From positions 248,166-312,165 of the forward strand of contig BDIU01000216.1 of the NCBI GenBank assembly GCA_002118135.1: a DNA stretch of 64,000 nucleotides, read 5' to 3'. The DNA is from Trebouxia sp. TZW2008. Lineage: Eukaryota; Chlorophyta; Trebouxiophyceae; Trebouxiales; Trebouxiaceae. Positions 60,042-64,000 of the stretch are shown piece after piece. Each line of letters begins with the position of its first letter. The first letter of the stretch is position 1. The position numbers were made by a program, and so were the translations under genes. The notes below the pieces were generated by a model. The model was not told where the DNA came from. It made no database searches and was given only the letters and a program-made list of their open reading frames with translations.

Positions 60042-63000
60042 ATGTCGCAAACCTCGTCAGACAGGCTGGTACGAGAGGCAGCAGCTCTTGCTCAGCTACG
60101 CGAAACTTTGCCTGTTTCGAAGGCGCCGGACGGAAGCAACACATCTACCACAGAGCCTGCAAAGCGATCATCTGGCGTACGTCGTCGTTGCTCGTGTGGC
60201 TAATCGCTTTTTCCGAGCTCAGTTCGCCAGGTTGATCAGCCAGTTTGTTCTGGTCAAGGCCTGCACCGGCGTGCATGCATTGCAGCTGTCGAAGCTAAGA
60301 GCACGGATGCAGTCTCTGCGCAGCCAATCTCAGGTGGACGCAGAGATACTGCCGCATACTGTACGGCCAGCAGACCCAGGTGCAGCATCAGACTTGGCTT
60401 CGTCAGCGGAACATATGCCAACGGACGTCCGCAAGGCTCCTGCGCGAGCACAAGACGGCAGCGACTTAGGACAAGCCGTCAAGATCGCAAGCACAAGAGC
60501 GGGTACCGTTGACTTTCCCCGTTCAACCCGCCAGCAGACTGAGCTTGCGTGGGACAGACGGTTTCGACAAGTCGGCAATTCGGGCGGAGCGTCAGGTCCT
60601 CAGTCACCCAAGTCTCAGCCGCTCGGTGACAAGCAACCCGCGCCAATGGATGCAGTTGCTGCAGAACAGGCTCTGTTGCACAAGGATGCAAGGAACATTG
60701 CTCAAGTCAAGTGAGGTTGCTGCTGCACCACCACATGGTCTACTGGCCATGTAACTCAATACCTAACATGCCTCATCATCCTCACATGCCTTGCATGCTT
60801 TATATGCGTACTTGTCGTACATGCCTTACAACATGTGCAGGTCAGACCCTGCCGCACCCTGTATTCCTATTGGTGGGGCAGCTCAATGCCTTTTGTGCCC
60901 TACATGATCAACATCGCTCTTTGCCTTACATGCTGTATCAAATTGCAGGTCAGACCCGGAATGCTTGGTCGCAGATGAGGAGGACCCTTGGGACTGGGAC
61001 ATGCATGCAGCAGAGGGCGGTATCAACAAGCAGCCAGCAAAAGGTACTAATCCTGTTTCAACGCTTCCAGTCCGCACATTGTAGGCAGCATTCATTCTGT
61101 TGAGCATTATTTCCATTCTGCATTATTTAGGCAGCATCCACAACTGCTGAAAGCCACTTGCGTCAGCTTGATCATCAGCTTGCATTGGCAATCAGCATGC
61201 ACAGCTTCGCAGTTTGAGCTTCTTTGCGCCTGTTTGCAGCACGCAAGCAAAAGGCAGCAGATGCAGCAGTTGTGCCACCAAACAAGAAGCCCAAAAAGTC
61301 CACCAACACAAAGCCACCATCCGTTCAAAGCAACAAAGCTTCCAATGATGCAAGCCATGCTGATGCAGCTGCTTGTCCTGACCTGAGCAATGCACCAACT
61401 CATGGACCTGATGAGCCCCTGCTGCTACAGCATGGCTGTGAAGATGGTACGATAGGTCAGGTCATTGATGCATACCAGAATTCTGCAAGAATGTGTGCCT
61501 GATGAGCCCTATTGCTAGAGCATGACCACGCAGATGGTAAGCTGAGCCAGGTTAGTTATGCATACCAACCTGTGCAGATGCTATATGCCTGATGAGCCCT
61601 GGTAGCTGCAGCATAAGCACAAAGATGGCAGGCTTGACCATCACTGTCTGCTGATCTCAGTAATGCATCCACCGATGTGCCTGATGAGTCATTCTTGCTC
61701 CCTGCATGACCATAATATTGGTAAGCAGATCACAGCTGCTTCTGTGTTGTCCTGAGAATGTGTGCATGCTAACGCCTCACCTGTGCTTGAAGCATCTGTT
61801 CTGACTGTCAGCTTATTTGTCATTTGTGGCACAATCAGCTTTCTGTTGTTTGCAGATATGTTGCTGAGGCTTTGTTGCCCTATCAGTATTGATAGCAGTT
61901 TCTTGCTTGTGCAGAGCTGCAGACTGCTGCATGCTTAAATGCTGCATTGCCCTCTCAAAGGCACACACATCATGCACACTGCTCAAATTATGAGTTGTTG
62001 TTGTGCAGGTTCTGCTCCGCTACGTCTGGCTGTGCCTGCCACCATCAACATGTACCTGCGAGACTACCAGCGAGAGGGGGTCAAGTTTCTGTTTCGGCAG
62101 TATGCAAACCAGCAGGGGGGCATTCTAGGGGATGACATGGTGTGTATCAGCTCCTTTGGTGTCATAAACACAATGTTGCACTGTATACAGCATACTATCT
62201 AGCACTACTTAGGATTGCACAGGATTTCATTGCATGTGTCCAATCTGCTTGTCATGCTGCACACAGTTTGTTGTTTGACACATTACTGAAAGCGCTCATC
62301 ACGGTTTAAGCTGCATACCATTGTAGTGACAATTGCATGTGACTATGAGCAGGGACTTGGTCAAGAGGGCAATGCTGCATGCACACCATCATTAAGAAGT
62401 AAGTGTTCTGCTGTACCAGGGGCTTGACAATTGCATGTTGCAATGCGTAGGGGCTTGGGAAGACTGTGCAGACCATTGCGTTCTGTGCTGCTCTGCTGGG
62501 CAAGACAGGCACAACGCAGGACAGCCTTGCAAGCAGCATGGGTCAGCAGCATGAGTAAGTCACTGCCATCCTGCAATGCAAGTTGGAACAGCTGCTGAAG
62601 TGTTCACTGTTTGCCTTGTGATTCAGCCTTTGTTGCAATGGTGGGAAATGCTGCATCAAAGGCTGCATTGCTGACAACATTGAAGTCCCGATCATGCATT
62701 TCTGAGGCAGTGCCCAATCTTGGCTGATACTAGACAAATTGGCAAAGGGAGTTTGCCACATGTGGTGTGTTTCGCGTGGCGTTGCGCCATAGCAAACATC
62801 TGTCTGTCACAAGCTGCATGACACATGTCTTGACCTGACAGGCGGAGTCCGATCTTGATTGTGGCTCCTACAAGTGTGTTGACAAATTGGCAAAGGGAGT
62901 TCAACACCTGGGGCGCCTTTCGTGTGGCGCTGTGCCATGGCAAGCATGATGTCAGGGATGCCATGCTGCAAGCAGTCAAGAACGGGCAGTATGAGGTCCT

Positions 63001-64000
63001 CATCACCAGCTATGACACTTTCAGGTGAGTCATCTGGGCTCACAACCCCTAGCACTTGCGCCAGAATGGGGACCAAGTGTGTTATGATGTCAACGATGCC
63101 ATGCTCCAAGCAGTTAGGAATGGGCAGTATGAGGTTCTCATTTCTAGCTGTGACGCTTTCAGGTGAGTTGTATGGCAACACAGAATTAGCACGTTTGCCA
63201 AAATGAGTAATCTCTTGTTCTCATTTTGTTGAAGACGTCTTGTGATGCTAAGCATGCCATGCTTCAAGCAGTCAGGAACAAGCTTTGGAGCTTTTTGGCT
63301 GCATCGTCACTGTGATCTCTGGCTGAACCCATCCAGCTTGACATCAGGAATGTTATGCTTTGTTCAGGAATAAGCAGTAAGAGTTGTGTCAGGGTGACAG
63401 AAACACTGCAACCTCAACATTCATGCTCCTTCTGCAATGCTATGTGCAAAAGGTTATCTATTGCTGTTGTGCGACAAGGTGCACTGACTATGCTGACAAG
63501 CTGTGCAGGTTGAACCTGGAAACATGATATGCACACTGACAATGCCCTGTACCAAAAACTATCTAGTCCTAGGGCAGACATGCAATGACAACAGTCCAAC
63601 CTCAATGTCTTTGTGCTCTTGCTCTGCAGTCACATGGCAATGCAATCAGAGAGAAGCTGCCTGTTGCTGTTGTGCATCAAAGTGCATTGAATGTGCTGAC
63701 AAGCTGTGCAGGTTGAAGCTGGAAACATGAGATACACACTGACAATGCCCTGTACCAAGAACTATCTTGTCCTAGGGCAGACGTGCAATGACAGCAGCTC
63801 AATTTCATTGTATATATGCTTCTCTTCTGCAGTCACATGGCAATGCATAAGGAGAGAAGCCGCCTGTTGCTATTGTGCATCAAAGTGCATTGACTGTGCT
63901 GACAAGCTGTGCAGATTGAACCTGGAAACATGATATACCACTGACAATGCTCTGTACCAAGGGCTATGTAGTCCTAGGGCAGACATGCAATGACAGCAGC
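60042..64000 (+). CDS. SNF2-family ATPase, SWITCH2/ERCC6L2-like, incomplete at right edge
   Basis: DNA-dependent ATPase of the Swi2/Snf2 superfamily; the ERCC6L2/SWI2 branch acts in DNA repair. Exons: 60042-60176, 60286-60710, 60949-61043, 61240-61446, 62009-62139, 62451-62554 and 62842-63024, all in phase. The N-terminal 285 residues are disordered, with a DEEDPWDWDM patch and a lysine-rich segment (PPNKKPKKSTNTK). The ATPase starts with LRDYQREGVKFLFRQYANQQ and GGILGDDMGLGKTVQTIAF (motif I, DMGLGKT split across a splice). It continues PILIVAPTSVLTNWQREF (motif Ia), FRVALCHGKHDV and EVLITSYDTF. The DEAH box and second helicase lobe are not in the window. The downstream 1 kb is repeats of the last exon and a 204-bp tandem array. 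Confidence 0.85.
62714..63300 (+). repeat. Copies of the SNF2 exon 7
   Basis: Around the intact exon (62842-63024) are a 5' fragment at about 62728-62805 (ACAAATTGGCAAAGGGAGTT, then a decayed GAFRVAL part), a 3' copy at about 63080-63162 (DAMLQAVRNGQYEVLIS with a CAGGTGAGT donor) and a third remnant at about 63243-63285. Confidence 0.9.
63480..64000 (+). repeat. Tandem array with about 204 bp period, running off the right edge
   Basis: The phrase GCTGACAAGCTGTGCAG(G/A)TTGAA occurs at 63490, 63694 and 63897, and the sequence between is conserved (CTGACAATGC(C/T)CTGTACCA, GTCACATGGCAATGCA, GTGCATCAAAGTGCATTGA). Nearly three units are visible. Each has a TCTGCAG and a TGTGCAG that could be acceptors, but no SNF2 motif was found inside. 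Confidence 0.9.

Noticed and set aside
59884..60714. Single plus-strand frame of 276 codons as an intronless gene
   Set aside because: It crosses the LST8/SNF2 promoter and an intron with good GTACGT and TTGCAG sites; the SNF2 exon chain in phase explains the right half.

Overview
The window is nuclear DNA of a photosynthetic green alga. Genes are intron-dense, with GT-AG introns whose acceptors are almost always (T)GCAG. They encode green-lineage proteins: the photosystem II protein PsbS, the chloroplast ATP synthase assembly factor CGL160, and plant-type PEX22 and BLISTER. Several genes are followed by the TGTAA element that green algae use as a polyadenylation signal. Ordinary eukaryotic genes (ARF1, PPME1, LST8, primase large subunit, SPEF1, a SNF2 ATPase) fill the rest. 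A trebouxiophyte-like chlorophyte fits best, but the species cannot be fixed from sequence reading alone. All exon models here come from reading splice sites, phase and protein-family conservation by eye.

Layout. 1-3.5 kb: an unrecognised + strand gene. 5.1-12.1 kb: three poorly resolved - strand genes, the largest full of tandemly repeated exons, plus an AAGC microsatellite. 12.5-12.8 kb: the tail of a small - strand gene. 13.3-18.0 kb: a secreted SGNH/PAF-acetylhydrolase-like gene. 18.7-20.3 kb: a MEA1-like gene. 20.9-22.6 kb: PsbS (- strand). 23.5-24.1 kb: an intronless ORF with a bacterial-looking C-terminal domain. 24.8-28.9 kb: PPME1 (-). 29.3-30.4 kb: ARF1 (+). 31.2-34.6 kb: CGL160 (-). 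34.9-36.7 kb: SPEF1/CLAMP (+). 37.0-43.3 kb: DNA primase large subunit PRIM2 (-). 43.9-45.7 kb: PEX22 (+). 46.6-56.6 kb: BLISTER-like coiled-coil protein (+). 57.9-59.7 kb: LST8 (-). 60.0 kb to the right edge: a SWITCH2/ERCC6L2-like SNF2 ATPase (+, incomplete).

The outstanding property is tandem duplication at the scale of single exons. At least eight genes carry extra head-to-tail copies of one or more of their own exons, or exon ends, together with the preceding intron end. Many copies have decayed (stops, frameshifts, lost splice sites); others look usable, including alternative terminal exons in the SGNH gene. Short perfect or near-perfect palindromes and several dispersed repeats lie among them. 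Functionally the window is mixed: photoprotection and ATP synthase assembly in the plastid, TOR signalling (LST8), PP2A control (PPME1), vesicle traffic (ARF1), DNA priming, chromatin and repair (SNF2, BLISTER), peroxisome biogenesis (PEX22), and a flagellar central-pair protein (SPEF1). Four gene pairs are head to head across 270-600 bp: PPME1/ARF1, CGL160/SPEF1, PRIM2/PEX22 and LST8/SNF2.
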